Origin: Macquaria australasica | Taxonomy: Eukaryota > Chordata > Actinopteri > Centrarchiformes > Percichthyidae | DNA: 64,000 nt | Direction: 5' to 3' | NCBI GenBank assembly: GCA_005408345.1 | Contig: SEMN01000637.1 | Location: 207,176-271,175 of the forward strand | In this document: one piece after another, positions 22,914 to 31,251 of the stretch | How the letters are laid out: each line of letters begins with the position of its first letter | Numbering within the stretch: position 1 is the first letter of the stretch | Made by a program: the position numbers and the translations under genes | Notes under the pieces: model-generated | Databases searched by the model: none | What the model was told of the DNA's origin: nothing | Seen by the model: only the letters and a program-made list of their open reading frames with translations

Positions 22914-24848
22914 CAAGCAGTTTTCAGCTCGTTTCAGAGCCAGGGGGACATCATCCCAACTGAAATACACTGCTGCTGCCACAAAAACACACTTCACCCA
23001 GAAATGATATTTGCACGGTTTGTAACTCCACACGGCTGATCATTTCAACTGAAAATGTTTCCATGTTATCCAAGAGCCGCAAAATCAGTTCAACTTGCTG
23101 CAATAAACTGCGCCCTGGAACATCTCTCAGCCTCGATACACCCATCAATCATCCCAACACTCCCTGCTGTGAGTTGATTTCATCTCTGACAGCTTTTTCA
23201 TGTGCGTGTGTGTGTGTGTTGAGTGTGTGGGCTCTGCCGTGTGATAAATTAACGCTTCATCAGAGCCCTGCCCTGGGAGCACTGCCTCGCTTTACCAGAC
23301 CTCTAGTACCTTTGCGCTGCAAATGACAAGTGCTGCATTGAACCCACGCTCAGCGATAAGGACGGGGGAACACAAGCTAAACTGGAATATTATTATCTCT
23401 GGGGTTTACCTCCGTCTGCAGCTACGTAACTTCAAGGGGATGTAAGCAACTCGATGAGAGCAGCGTTTGTCAGACTTTCCATTTTCCAAAAGACACAGCA
23501 GATATTTCCCACACACTCACATATATGGTTTGAACCTAGATGACCTTTGACTGACCACAAAATTGTATGCAAACATGTAATGTTATCTTTTTTTTGCACA
23601 ATGTTATTTCAAGGCTTCCATTACTAATAGCAGGAGCACACATCACTGTGCAGGCAGTGAAAGTAAAATGAAAATCACCAGCTCAGCGGGGAATAACCTA
23701 ACATATACTGCACATGATTACATACTACAGTTGGTAATACAGGAACACACACACACACACCTACATGATGTAAACAAACACATGGGGGTTCGCTTTAAGG
23801 ACCCTCTGCCTGGTTCACCACACCTTCTCTTTAACACATCAAAACCAGCCACTTTTGTAACCAACATGTGCTCATTTGAGCGCATGCACGCACGCACGCA
23901 CACACACACACAGATTCCACAGTGTACTAGAAGCAGCAGCGGGGATGTCCAACAGAATTGGTACAAATGCAGGAAAAAGCAGAATCGGCCATTTGCCAAA
24001 TGTTCCGGGAGAGTGGCTTCTACTCCAAATACTGGAGATTGATCCACAGCCATTCTTCACTCACACAAACACTCCAGCAAATCCCCCCCAACAGGGCAAG
24101 AAGTGGTCTGTCATCCCTCTAAGGTCACAACTTTACCACCCCCACTCTCCCAAACACACACACACATAAACTGCATCTGCTCTCACAGCAATGACGGTGT
24201 AATGGTCCACATGCAATCCAAGACCATTGCACCCTGACCTACACACTGCTGCAACAACACCCACACCACAATCCGCAACAGTCAGCCCTGTTTGTGCCTC
24301 AAGTGTGTGTTGCAAACTGCCAAGTAATTTTCCGCTAATGCGTTGCCCATTGCAAAGGCTGGGAATCCTTAACACGATCCCATCCATACTTTCACATCTG
24401 AAACTTGTCACAGCTTTATAAGCAGCCACTCCTCCTTATGAAATCTACATCTGGCTTCATTTCCCACAGAACACCGTAGCGACGACATCCAAGTGATGAC
24501 CGCACATGCTGCCACGGACAGCCACAAACTGTGCGCATTTTTGCGCAGCGTTATTTCAAGTTAATATTTCATCATTTGAGGGCTGTGCTTTTGGGGCAAT
24601 CACATTGCAGCATTTAAACAGTGTAACAACATTTACTTACTGTGGTGTGGATGTAGGTTAATGGCCGATGGCAAGAATTTTCCAGAGTGGAGAGGCGGCG
24701 GATGACTCGCGCCCAAGTGACCGGGCGAGGGAGGGATCCTCCCGGCTGCAGCTGCTGCTCCGAGTCGGTGAGACTCCATTGCGAGCCCCGCCAACAACGG
24801 AGGTGGTACGTGGACGGATCGGGGAGGTCCAAAATCTCTGCCATCCAT
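292..24848 (-). CDS. tnrc18: TNRC18, N-terminal 1138 residues in nine coding exons (gene continues past the left edge)
   Basis: Joining 24848-24641, 12420-12280, 8709-8605, 8169-6274, 3946-3859, 3678-3449, 2243-2097, 1364-1180 and 706-292 gives one open frame; every junction has GT-AG ends and matching phase. The product follows human TNRC18 in order: the MDGRDFGP start, WASHAHEG, EGFYLP, VVDLTQ (218-223), YVPSVEVYDER-GPIQIASQARD (about 386-411), SAMQSLIKYSG (631-641), PPVGIAVAVARQ (746-757), RDPQSGQL, and a Gln/Leu-rich segment near 955-1015. BAHCC1 shares several of these, but VVDLTQ, GPIQIASQARD and the actb neighbour favour TNRC18. Mammalian TNRC18 is a nuclear protein of about 2970 residues whose C-terminal BAH domain reads H3K9me3 and recruits corepressors to silence retroelements; that domain is outside the window. 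Arg-Glu and His runs make the large exon longer than in human. Confidence 0.95.
707..1179 (-). other. tnrc18 intron between coding exons 8 and 9
   Basis: This intron has a GTAAGT donor and a TGTTTCAG acceptor. It is unique-looking AT-rich sequence with no further exon or recognised repeat. Confidence 0.85.
1180..1364 (-). CDS. tnrc18: tnrc18 coding exon 8 (residues 939-1000)
   Basis: This 185-bp exon (phase 1 to phase 0) has a CTCTGCAG acceptor and a GTAAGT donor. It encodes GGDVLERGAPVWSGVYGTG and then a Gln/Leu-rich helix with QLQLLSQQQMLRQQELLMIQ and ELQRNAQLV. The helix continues into exon 9 (ERLKASEHRPEMEEK), giving a likely coiled coil shared with BAHCC1. Confidence 0.94.
1365..2096 (-). 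other. tnrc18 intron between coding exons 7 and 8
   Basis: This is AT-rich sequence with a GTATGA donor and a CTCTGCAG acceptor. I see no extra exon and no clear repeat. Confidence 0.85.
2097..2243 (-). CDS. tnrc18: tnrc18 coding exon 7 (residues 890-938)
   Basis: This 147-bp phase 1-1 exon has a CCATTCAG acceptor and a GTATGA donor. It encodes LGPSSLHQTLPPGYPPSLPG then PPHYQFARDPQSGQLIVVP and TEHLPHY. Both TNRC18 and BAHCC1 have this proline-rich SLHQ-LPPG block; RDPQSGQL is TNRC18-like. Confidence 0.94.
2326..2347 (+). repeat. Poly(A) run of 22
   Basis: An uninterrupted A tract follows A-rich sequence and lies just before the foldback element, inside a tnrc18 intron. Confidence 0.95.
2391..2540. 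mobile_element. Foldback MITE-like element in a tnrc18 intron
   Basis: Positions 2391-2436 and 2494-2540 are imperfect inverted repeats of about 46 bp around a 57-bp loop. The inner 27 bp match best: ACCGCCAGAGACGG on the left against ACTGCCAGTGATGG as the right-arm complement, both ending TAATACCTG. There is no coding capacity, so this looks like a non-autonomous DNA transposon remnant. Confidence 0.6.
3060..3245 (+). repeat. Dispersed teleost repeat, CGATTAAT family, diverged copy
   Basis: The order of words is GACGTCTTCAAGTTG, AGTCCAAAACCCA, TAGATTCTCAG, and later GCTGATTAATTTTCTGATGATC then AACTAATG. The copy at 9420-9760 has the same order. It is a diverged copy without the outer end. 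Confidence 0.55.
3449..3678 (-). CDS. tnrc18: tnrc18 coding exon 6 (residues 813-889)
   Basis: This 230-bp exon (phase 2 to phase 1) has a CCTTCCAG acceptor and a GTATGT donor. It encodes ESKELAEFTQMHP, three tandem TP(S/N)xM pentapeptides, LMVTGGAALAGAGRWPPDP, and SHPWMPRPGAPPVWLSSSPY. Human has RESKELADLARLHP and NLMVTGGPALAGSGRW at the equivalent place. Confidence 0.94.
3859..3946 (-). CDS. tnrc18: tnrc18 coding exon 5 (residues 784-812)
   Basis: This 88-bp exon (phase 1 to phase 2) has a CCGTCAG acceptor and a GTAAGG donor. It encodes DEERGEDRARHHDDRLLAGR and then LEREQEKVLR, matching the charged helix in human TNRC18 (RARHREERLLGARLDRDQEK). Confidence 0.92.
3947..6273 (-). other. tnrc18 intron between coding exons 4 and 5
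   Basis: This is a 2.3-kb intron with a (CA)n at 4405-4427, a (GT)n at 4648-4683, and a purine-rich GA stretch around 5310-5580. Open frames in the purine-rich part are compositional and have no recognisable protein. Confidence 0.8.
4648..4683 (+). repeat. (GT)n microsatellite
   Basis: About 18 uninterrupted GT units in a tnrc18 intron. A complementary (CA)n at 4405-4427 could pair with it. Confidence 0.95.
6274..8169 (-). CDS. tnrc18: tnrc18 large coding exon 4 (residues 152-783)
   Basis: This 1896-bp phase 1-1 exon has acceptor CGTCTTTCAG and donor GTAACG. From the N-terminus it encodes EGFYLPTSMS, an Arg/Glu/Asp-rich stretch, VVDLTQDARSEED, a Gly7 run, an Asn/Ser/His-rich stretch, APTYVPSVEVYDER with GPIQIASQARD, a first Arg-Glu run (418-438), a His-rich stretch (537-590), YLDPSALYRPG, AMQSLIKYSG, a second Arg-Glu run (672-705), and PPVGIAVAVARQRDSG. 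The conserved islands fix the identity. The low-complexity runs are much longer than in human TNRC18 and are encoded by GA-rich microsatellite DNA. Confidence 0.95.
6509..6610 (-). repeat. Coding microsatellite: Arg-Glu run in TNRC18
   Basis: CT/TTTC-rich DNA on the plus strand encodes residues 672-705 as alternating Arg-Glu with a few Lys and Gln. It stays in frame within exon 4. A run of this length is not in remembered human TNRC18. Confidence 0.9.
7310..7372 (-). repeat. Coding microsatellite: first Arg-Glu/Arg-Asp run in TNRC18
   Basis: This encodes residues 418-438, mostly RE and RD dipeptides, directly after the conserved GPIQIASQARD block. Confidence 0.9.
8605..8709 (-). CDS. tnrc18: tnrc18 coding exon 3 (residues 117-151)
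   Basis: This 105-bp phase 1-1 exon lies between a TTCAG acceptor and a GTCAGT donor. It encodes GYPPLPSSLYSSPYLSLGH followed by LEPPSLSQHPLYDSHK, aligning to human GLYPSYLHLNHLEPP. No domain is known for this segment. Confidence 0.93.
8830..9110 (-). repeat. Dispersed teleost repeat, CGATTAAT family, inverted copy
   Basis: Read on the minus strand it runs GGGCTGCAATGAG, ACTGATTAACCTGC, TGATTATTTTCTC, and GACATCTTCAGGTGTCTTG. This is the family order seen at 9420 on the plus strand. It lies in the intron after coding exon 2. Confidence 0.6.
9420..9760 (+). repeat. Dispersed teleost repeat, CGATTAAT family, fullest copy
   Basis: It starts AGGGCTGCAACCGACGATTA and TCGATTAATC, has GTCTTCAGATGTCTTTGAC and AAAGATATTCAGTTTACT inside, and ends near TTGATCGACTAATGG. 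The two ends are inverted complements. This is a very common family in spiny-rayed fish genomes; I recognise the pattern but not a formal name. Confidence 0.65.
11027..11345. mobile_element. Palindromic 'TTAGCTTAGC' element, truncated copy A
   Basis: It begins TTAAAGGAATAGTTCAGCAT and has TTTAGCTTAGCTTAGCATAA, AGACTGGAAACAGGGGGAAA, GCTAGCCTGGCTCTGT, and CGAGCGGTTGCCAGG. The second half with the right inverted end is missing. The same words occur at 43.3, 45.4, 49.4 and 61.4 kb. Confidence 0.7.
11755..11855 (+). mobile_element. tRNA-derived SINE, 3' part
   Basis: A perfect RNA polymerase III B box, GGTTCGACTCC, lies at 11766-11776. It is followed by TTTGTTGCATGTC, a pyrimidine-rich part, and AATAAAGGCAACAAAA. 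The A box region is lost. It matches the organisation of the copy at 31085. Confidence 0.6.
12280..12420 (-). CDS. tnrc18: tnrc18 coding exon 2 (residues 70-116)
   Basis: The acceptor TTTTCCTAG and donor GTAAATC flank a 141-bp phase 1-1 exon. It encodes SDAFPPGSSPFLSG and then SNPSSLQ-like sequence leading to MAQLWASHAHE, matching human VQLWAAHAHEG. The preceding intron is over 12 kb and filled with repeats. Confidence 0.93.
13195..13460 (+). repeat. Dispersed teleost repeat, CGATTAAT family, third plus-strand copy
   Basis: It has TTTCTAGATTAATCATTTGG, AAATGTCAGAAAATAGTGAA, CCAGAGGCCAAAGTGACATC and CTCAGTTGTCTTGTTC, then ends near TTGATTGATTCATC. This is the canonical word order of the family. 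Confidence 0.65.
13918..14160 (+). repeat. Dispersed teleost repeat of the 'GGGGTGTAAGAAAATATC' type
   Basis: The segment starts AGGGGTGTAAGAAAATATC, with TGAGTATCACAATATAATG, TTTTGTGATACTGTATCG and later TACTGATACAGGAAAATATT. I recognise it as a frequent fish interspersed repeat; the class is uncertain. Confidence 0.5.
20513..20611. repeat. (CA)n and (GT)n tracts in inverted orientation
   Basis: (CA)n at 20514-20540 ending CACAG is followed by about 24 bp and then CTG(TG)n to 20611. The arms are complementary, so single strands can fold into a hairpin. Confidence 0.9.
22867..22913 (+). repeat. (CG)n(CA)n alternating tract
   Basis: Alternating CG then CA dinucleotides. This is a strong Z-DNA type sequence in the long tnrc18 intron. 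Confidence 0.9.
24641..24848 (-). CDS. tnrc18: tnrc18 first coding exon (residues 1-69)
   Basis: The start codon has A at -3 and G at +4 and opens MDGRDFGPPRSVH, the conserved TNRC18 N-terminus. A second in-frame Met (LAMESHRLG) lies 23 residues further on. The exon ends at a strong donor (GTAAGTAA on the minus strand) in phase 1. The segment is rich in Pro, Ala and His (AAAAAGRIPPSPG, HPPPLHSGKF). Alternative starts are unlikely because the frame upstream is closed. Confidence 0.93.
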
Positions 24849-24984
24849 TATCCACAGAAGGGAAAGTTGTGAAAAGAAATTGTCCGTTCGGATAGGCCCC
24901 CTATTCCGAAAAAGCCAATTCTGGCTATAATAGTGTCTTTAGTTTTCCAGGCGATTCTGGCTCCTTTTCAGCCATCCTGCTGAC
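24849..24984 (-). other. tnrc18: tnrc18 5' UTR part of the first coding exon
   Basis: The minus strand has a good acceptor (TGTATTTTACAG) ending at 24985, followed by 136 nt of leader to the ATG. The leader contains one short uORF. The acceptor implies at least one non-coding exon upstream. Transcript data are needed to confirm it. Confidence 0.6.
24925..24975 (-). CDS. 16-codon upstream ORF in the tnrc18 leader
   Basis: An ATG (context CAGGATGG, G at -3 and +4) opens MAEKEPESPGKLKTLL and stops with TAG 76 nt before the tnrc18 ATG. It neither overlaps nor continues into the main frame. Good start context and reinitiation distance suggest a translational control element rather than a functional peptide. 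This is inference. Confidence 0.45.
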   Translation of the reverse strand: MAEKEPESPGKLKTLL

Positions 24985-26634
24985 CTGTAAAATACAACAA
25001 GAAACAAATCGCTTGATATACAATCTAAAAGGCAGACTGAGCAAACTGTTGGGAACTGGTAGGCTAGTTTTCGGATTTCTCCTCTTTCCAGCGAACAGGC
25101 GGTCCAATACGTGCAATGACGCAGTTTGGAAAACCACTTCAAAAACTAAACGTTGAATATTAGCTGGTCGACAGAAAGACCATACGAGTTGTCCCTGGTG
25201 TATCCTAACTGCAGGTCTACGTGCAGCTTTAACTTAAATCTACAATATTATGATCTAATGTGTGAGCGGACTAGCAGCACTGCACCCCCACTGCACACCG
25301 AGCAGGCAGCCGCTCCGGGGCTCCGCTTCCCAGGGAAACACAAGCAGGAGAGGGGCGGCCAGCCGCTCGATCAGCCCCGGCCATGCAAACAGCCCGCGAT
25401 GGAAACGCATACCGTCAAATTTTAATAGCCTATTCTACCTTTTCCGATTACACAGCCGTTTTCCTAAACCGTAAACCAGAAATGTAGGCTACGGGCCGAG
25501 TCGACATGTAAACCAATACACCATAAATAGTGGAGGCGCATCAAATATAAATTTCAAACGGGTTAAAAATAAATAAGGTTGCAAAAGCCTGCATCATTCA
25601 TCAGCGGGGTTAGCGGTGTTTTGTTGCCCACAGATGCGAATTTAGTCCGGGCTACTTCGCGGTTGGACATGGGTGCTGCCCAAGGAAAAGAAATCAAAAC
25701 CCAACCCGTAAACACTTCAGTCCGCTGTTTAAAAAACTAAAACACCATGTAATATCCACCGTATCGACGGATTATGATCTGGACTCGAGTTTGAACTAGT
25801 ATTAAGATTTAATACCGTGTTTCACATCATAATAATCGACGGATATTCAGTTTAATCAGCATAGACCCGATCTATTAAAAGGTCGATTTTAATCATTTTG
25901 GAAAACAGATGATAAAACACAATCTTCGCAGACGCCTCTATGTTTGGTATTAAGAAACACAAAAATAGAATAAAAGTTACTTTAATGAGAACAACAAGCA
26001 TTTTACGACTTTATCTGCAGGCAACAAGGAGATTAAAAAAAAATTGGTGTCTAGTGGAATCTAATCTTCATTTTAAATTTTGCCAGAAATAAAACACTAG
26101 TTAAACACTAAGTTATGTAAATGTAAGTTAAAAACACGGAGAGTCGAGTTAACCTTCAAAGGCTGCAAGCAAACACATTACAGCAACGACTCGTGATATC
26201 CAGGCGGGCGGGATCTGAAGAATGGCTCGCTCAGAAATCACAATAAACCTTTCTTCCTTCACAAAAACCCACCAGACGCACAAATGTCGCCTCTAAGCCC
26301 TCTGATACAGACTGGGAAGGTAAGTTAAACTGAAATCCTCTTCCCGACGTGATCCATGCGGCACGGCGGCGGAGCAGCACGGCATTTCAGCCACGTTTCA
26401 AACTTTTCACGGTTCCATTAACGACACGCAAAACTTTCTCGGCGGAAACGTCTCCAAAGTGGGCTTTTCACACCGACAACAGCACCTAAAAAAAATCCAA
26501 AATGTCGTACGCAATAACCTCCGCGCCCTTTTCACTCACATTTACAACCCAAATTATGTTTTAAAACACCGACAACTCTGACACTGGAAAAGGAAAAACC
26601 AAACAAAAAAAAAACCACATGCCGACCCGCTTAC

Positions 26635-26810
26635 TTGAATGTGGAAAATTCTGGGGGAAGGAGCTAAAAATGCAAACGTTTCTCAAAATCCGTCCAGGTT
26701 GCTGGGAGAACTGGAGTAGTCCATTACAGGCTCGTCCGAAGGTAAACTGGGGGATAACTGGGGGGGAAGAGACAGCCCCTGACGCGTCCGTAAACTCCTC
26801 AGCAATGAAA
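26635..26810 (-). other. tnrc18: Predicted non-coding exon 1 of tnrc18
   Basis: The minus strand at 26634 has a donor CAA|GTAAGC, with about 175 bp between it and a GC box. No long frame runs through it from a good start. It could splice to the acceptor at 24985, removing about 1.65 kb. The 5' end is approximate and other first exons in this CpG-rich region are possible. Confidence 0.4.
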
Positions 26811-26828
26811 CACAGCATTGTTTTGCAA

Positions 26829-26904
26829 GCCCCGCCCATCTCCCTCGCTACCGCCCAACCCGAGCCCAGCCCAGTGCGTTTTTACACAGCTACCACCTGA
26901 TTGG
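26829..26904 (-). promoter_or_regulatory. Candidate tnrc18 promoter: GC box and CCAAT box
   Basis: Read on the minus strand there is CCAATC at 26904-26899 and GGGCGGGGC at 26837-26829, just upstream of the predicted exon 1. No TATA box is obvious on this strand, as expected for a CpG-rich housekeeping promoter. The CCAAT core may also serve the plus strand. Confidence 0.4.
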
Positions 26905-26979
26905 CTGCGCGACGTGTCAATCAAAGTCCCCAGCGAGATTAAAAAAAACAAAAAGAAACACTGGCCGCTAGCCAGCACT

Positions 26980-26995
26980 ATAAAACCAATTATGG
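26980..26995. promoter_or_regulatory. TATA-like sequence next to a perfect CArG box
   Basis: CTATAAAACC is followed directly by CCAATTATGG (26986-26995), which fits CC(A/T)6GG. It sits about 80 bp from the shared CCAAT box, so a plus-strand or divergent start is possible, but no plus-strand gene follows. Confidence 0.3.
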
Positions 26996-27010
26996 AGCAA
27001 GGAGGTTGAG

Positions 27011-28416
27011 CCGTTTCAAGGTCCCCTCTCCCTTCAAGACTGAGTGATCAAAACAAGCGGTGGGTTTCTGTTTTTTTTAGTAGGGACGGTGGTTGTGGTG
27101 GTGGGGGCCAGTTTCAAGGCGACCCCCCCCCCCACCAACCCATTTACAAGCCAGTTATAATAGACGCTCAAGACTGGGAAGTGGAAAGTATGGGGGCGGT
27201 GTTACGCTTAAAAATATTGGACTCGTTTTTAATGTAGTGTGGGACTCGGTTTACTTTTTCTCACTAGGAAGCAGTGGATAATTACCTCGGTCAGTAAATG
27301 ACTTTTCCATGACACCCCCTCCCTCTTCCAAAGCGAAAGAAATGCGCCTGGATGCGAACTCAAACATCAAAATCAAAACTTGAGATGGCAATCTCACGAT
27401 TTCTTAAGGCCTTTCAATTAATTCTAATTAAATTATTCAATTGCAGTGGGCCACCACAATTTGGGCGTTCTCCCCATGGCCAGACCCAACACAAAGCACA
27501 ATAGGCCAATCATTATGGATATAGCCTATGGTTACAGCAAAAAGAAAAGTGAGTGAAACGTGTTACAAGCCAAGCACATAGATTAGCGCAAAGTTTATGT
27601 CTGACAACTGGATGAGCTGTCCTTGCACGTCCAAGTCACCCATGAAGGTTGAGAAGTCCATAACGATAACACTAATGTTTTTGAAGCTTGTTAGCACTTC
27701 AGGTGCAGCTGTAAGGAGAATATAGTTAGGGGAGATGCGTGATGAGGAGGCCATGTACTTAATGCCACATCTTTATTCCATCAAATGCAAATGTTTGTAT
27801 TAATTGTTAAACGGGCCCTCCAGTTGTGGGTCATCACTCAGCACTATGGTGGGTCTGCAGGCAGATAGATGTCCCTGGTCAAAGGCATCCTAGACCTTTA
27901 TCATGTCAGCCACGAACGCACTAGGACTTATCATCGTTGTGGCCTTCATGACCGCTACAGTTTTGATTCCCCACATCAGTTCTCACCGAGGAATAATGCC
28001 GGCTTTCGGTATGCAAATGCACCAAACAGGCTGTATAGGTGAAGCAACGCTGGATGTCTCCTTGTGTATTATCTGCGTCGAGTCTTAGCGGGGACGCACA
28101 CACACAGATTTGCATTAGAAGAGGAGGAAAAAGTGGCGTACCGATTTAGTGCTCTTATGCTAAATTTCAGAAAGGGGGGTGGTCGACCTTTGGCGTGAAC
28201 TAGGGCACTAAAAACCCTCTCACGTGACCTCTCCTGGCCTCCTCGCGCACGGTACTGTCTGACTCTCGCGGATTTCACTATTCACAATTTCCTCCGCGTT
28301 ACATAGTTGCAAAAAATGTTGATTAAAAATATCTGAGGCGGTTTCAAGCTACCCTTGTCACCCCCCCCCCCCCAGCCCCTCCTTCTCCTCACGGTGCGTC
28401 GGTTTCAAGGCGACCC
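27011..28416 (+). other. CpG-rich region with four GTTTCAAGG-type motifs
   Basis: GTTTCAAGGTCCCC (27013), GTTTCAAGGCGACCC (27111), GTTTCAAGCTACCC (28341) and GTTTCAAGGCGACCC (28402) all have the same orientation and lead into C-rich runs. CpG density is high around 28200-28760. No gene could be supported here. It may be regulatory DNA upstream of tnrc18. Confidence 0.5.
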
Positions 28417-30205
28417 TCCGGTAAGGGAAAGGAAGCGCCGCAACAGAGACCGGCTCATTGAAGGAGGGAGAACAGCGGAGCAACAGCTACGGACACATGC
28501 TAACAGCAGCAGCGGAGAAATGGGCCCGCTGTGTGGTTGTCCGGTGTTCCGGTGAGGTCGCGACACCCTCGGTGGTCACACCTCGGTGTTTTTTTTTTGT
28601 TTGTTTTTTGCCCATGTCGGACAACAACCGTACAACCGAGCTGAGCAAAAAGAAGAGGCCGCTCTGCTACAGCCCTCACCCCGCTGACCTGTCTGCTCGC
28701 AGCGCCTGTCACCCCTGACAGGACCCGGGGAGGGAATTACCAGGCGGAGATCATAGTGATGTCCGAGGGGACCAAGCCGGCCTTTGTTTTCCAAATCGCT
28801 CCGACTGGGAATTCAGACAATGCCTTTAGATTAGGGCCCTATTGTTGCTGTCTTTTCACCCTGCGAGCAGGAGGCAGGCTTCATCTTCTCCTTGTTGTTT
28901 TTCTTGTCAAATGCCGCGGCGTTCGTGGGGGGTTATCTCCACATTGAGGTGGGTTTGGCTGCTGCATGGGTTGTGGAGCGTCGCGGTGGTATGCATACAA
29001 TTTTATGGAGCAGCTTAGTCGTCATGATTCCTTCCGATAATAAGGCTCACAGTATATTTCCTATGCACAAATGCAGCGTTGTACGCATGTTTTACGCACG
29101 GGATGTAATAGATATAATCTTAATTTCATTCACCACAGGCTGAAGTCATTTATGACAGAATGTGACCGTCCTAAATTATTACAGCCTGACATGATGCTGA
29201 AATAAATGTGTCAGTCCATTTCTGTGTAACGAAATCCATCAGCTGCCAAAATAACCCAATAAAGACTAATTCAAAATTCTTTATTGTACTCTCCACATAC
29301 ACAATAACAACCATCTAATAAGTAGAACAATGTGTGGTTTATGTGCAGTTGCTCCACTTCGCCATTTGATGGTAATAACACAGATACTGTATCTGTTTAT
29401 TTCCAGGTTAGGCTTATCCCAGTGATACCTTACTGCAGGAACAGATGGGGCCATTTGGTAGATTATGTTTTTTTTATAGTCTATATACACCAACTGGGTT
29501 CTTTGAGGATGGTCCAATTTAAAGCTCCAGGCTCATCCTCTATGTGGGGCTGCAGTGGAAAAGTACTGAAAAACATGATTTATAGCCTAAAGCGCTGCTG
29601 AGTCAATATAAAACCACAGCCAATTTTTCATTCCACTAGCAGTGTTTTTATTCCAAAGACCAAAGATTACACAATGAGAACATCTGTTATCCCCGACTCT
29701 TGTTTTAGTTGTGTTTTTCTTTCTTCCCCTTGTTGTTGGCCTCTTATCTTACCATATCTCACACCAACCTCTAGTCGTGTGGCTGTCCAAATATCATTGT
29801 TGGGGTTTGGGTTAATCCTATTCCATCAGCTGAAGGATCAGGTAAATGATTTGATTTGGCGGCCAGACTATCTGATTTTCCACGGGCGTGTGGCTGCATT
29901 AACCCACAGGGGACGGAACACAGAGACGGCATTGATTAATTCAGCTGGGGGTTTACTCCTCTCTGGAAAAGAAATGCATAAATAAATAAATACATACAGA
30001 AAGATGTCCTCCTGCATAAGCACCCGCCCTTCAACAACAGCACTTCAGTTAGCACATCTTACTTGGAGCTGAGGTGGGTGCTAATGAAGCCTGAATGCAT
30101 GGCCACGTTCCAAATTAAACATATTTTCTACAATATTTCTTAAATGGACAAATGAGAAGCAGGAATGAATAACAACAGTCCAGATATTTTTATGAGACCC
30201 CTCCA

Positions 30206-30211
<6 letters not shown>

Positions 30212-30287
<76 letters not shown>
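30212..30287 (+). repeat. Compound (TC)n(AC)n microsatellite
   Basis: About 15 TC units run directly into about 23 AC units. Confidence 0.95.
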
Positions 30288-30291
<4 letters not shown>

Positions 30292-31084
30292 GCCTGCATA
30301 CCCAAAGGGCTAAATCATTCATCATACCTTGTCTCATGCATTACACAAGTTCTGTATTGTTATTGAAGTGACTGCTACTGCACTGCAGCAAAGACAACAA
30401 GGCTAATTGCAGTGTCATGTTTCCTGATGGAATGAAACAAATACAGAGACGTAAACACACACACACACATAATAAACTCAGTCTGAGATGACTGACATCA
30501 CCACACACACACACACACACACACACCAACCCCCACTTGAAGCACACACACGTACACATACAGCTCTCATGGGGTACCTGCCAATCATCAGACAGTGCCT
30601 TGCAGGGTTTTATGGTGGACCACTGGAGGGAGGGGAAGGATGGAGGTGTGTGTGTGTGTGTGTGTGTGGGGTGGGGGGGCTAACAGCCGGCCACATGCAC
30701 ACCACCCTGACGGCCGTACAACTGAATGTGTAGATGACACGGATGCACAAACAACATGTAGACACTGCTGGTTCACACATGAGTATCTGCCATCACAAAT
30801 ATTCCCACTTTTCAGAATTTTGTAATTGGATGTTCACTTTTGGTTTCAGCATTACTGCATGCATATGGTCTATATGTACTTCCCATACACATTACATATA
30901 TAGTCATTTAGCAGGACTGAGCCACCACACATGCAACTCCACAACTAGAACACATAAAATATATGTTGACCGACATTTCTACCATGTCCAACCAAGTTCG
31001 AGACCTGTCGTTAACATCTACTATATTCATGTAAATTAATGTGTGCTGCCCCTGTCAAACAAACCATTAAAACACAGCCAAAAG

Positions 31085-31251
31085 GGCGCCCCGGTAGCTC
31101 ACCTGGTAGAGCGCGTACCAAGTGCTAAGGGTTAAGGCTGATTCCAGCTTGGGCCCTTTGCTGCATGTCATCCTCTCTCTCTCTCTCTCGCTCTCTCTCA
31201 CATTTCCTGCTTCTCTCCAGCTGTCACTATCTAATAAAGAAAAAAAAAAAA
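31085..31251 (+). mobile_element. tRNA-derived SINE
   Basis: It begins GGCGCCCCGGTAGCTCACCT with an A box-like TAGCTCACCTGG at 31095-31106, then TAGAGCGCG, a degenerate B box, TTTGCTGCATGTCATCC, a (TC)n tract, and AATAAAG with a poly(A) tail. The 3' portion resembles the copy at 11755. Not a functional tRNA: the cloverleaf and CCA-end context are lost. Confidence 0.6.

Larger units (their letters stand above)
12421..24640 (-). other. tnrc18 first coding intron, about 12.2 kb
   Basis: The intron runs from the GTAAGTAA donor to the TTTTCCTAG acceptor. It is occupied by dispersed repeats (13195, 13918) and many (CA)n/(GT)n tracts, including 15199-15235, 16957-16986, 17990-18015, 20514-20611, 22867-22913 and 23881-23910. 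Open frames inside it, such as 19551-20102 on the plus strand, have no recognisable protein. Confidence 0.8.

Noticed and set aside
31085..31160. Possible tRNA gene
   Set aside because: A box-like sequence is present but the B box and cloverleaf are degenerate and a SINE tail follows.
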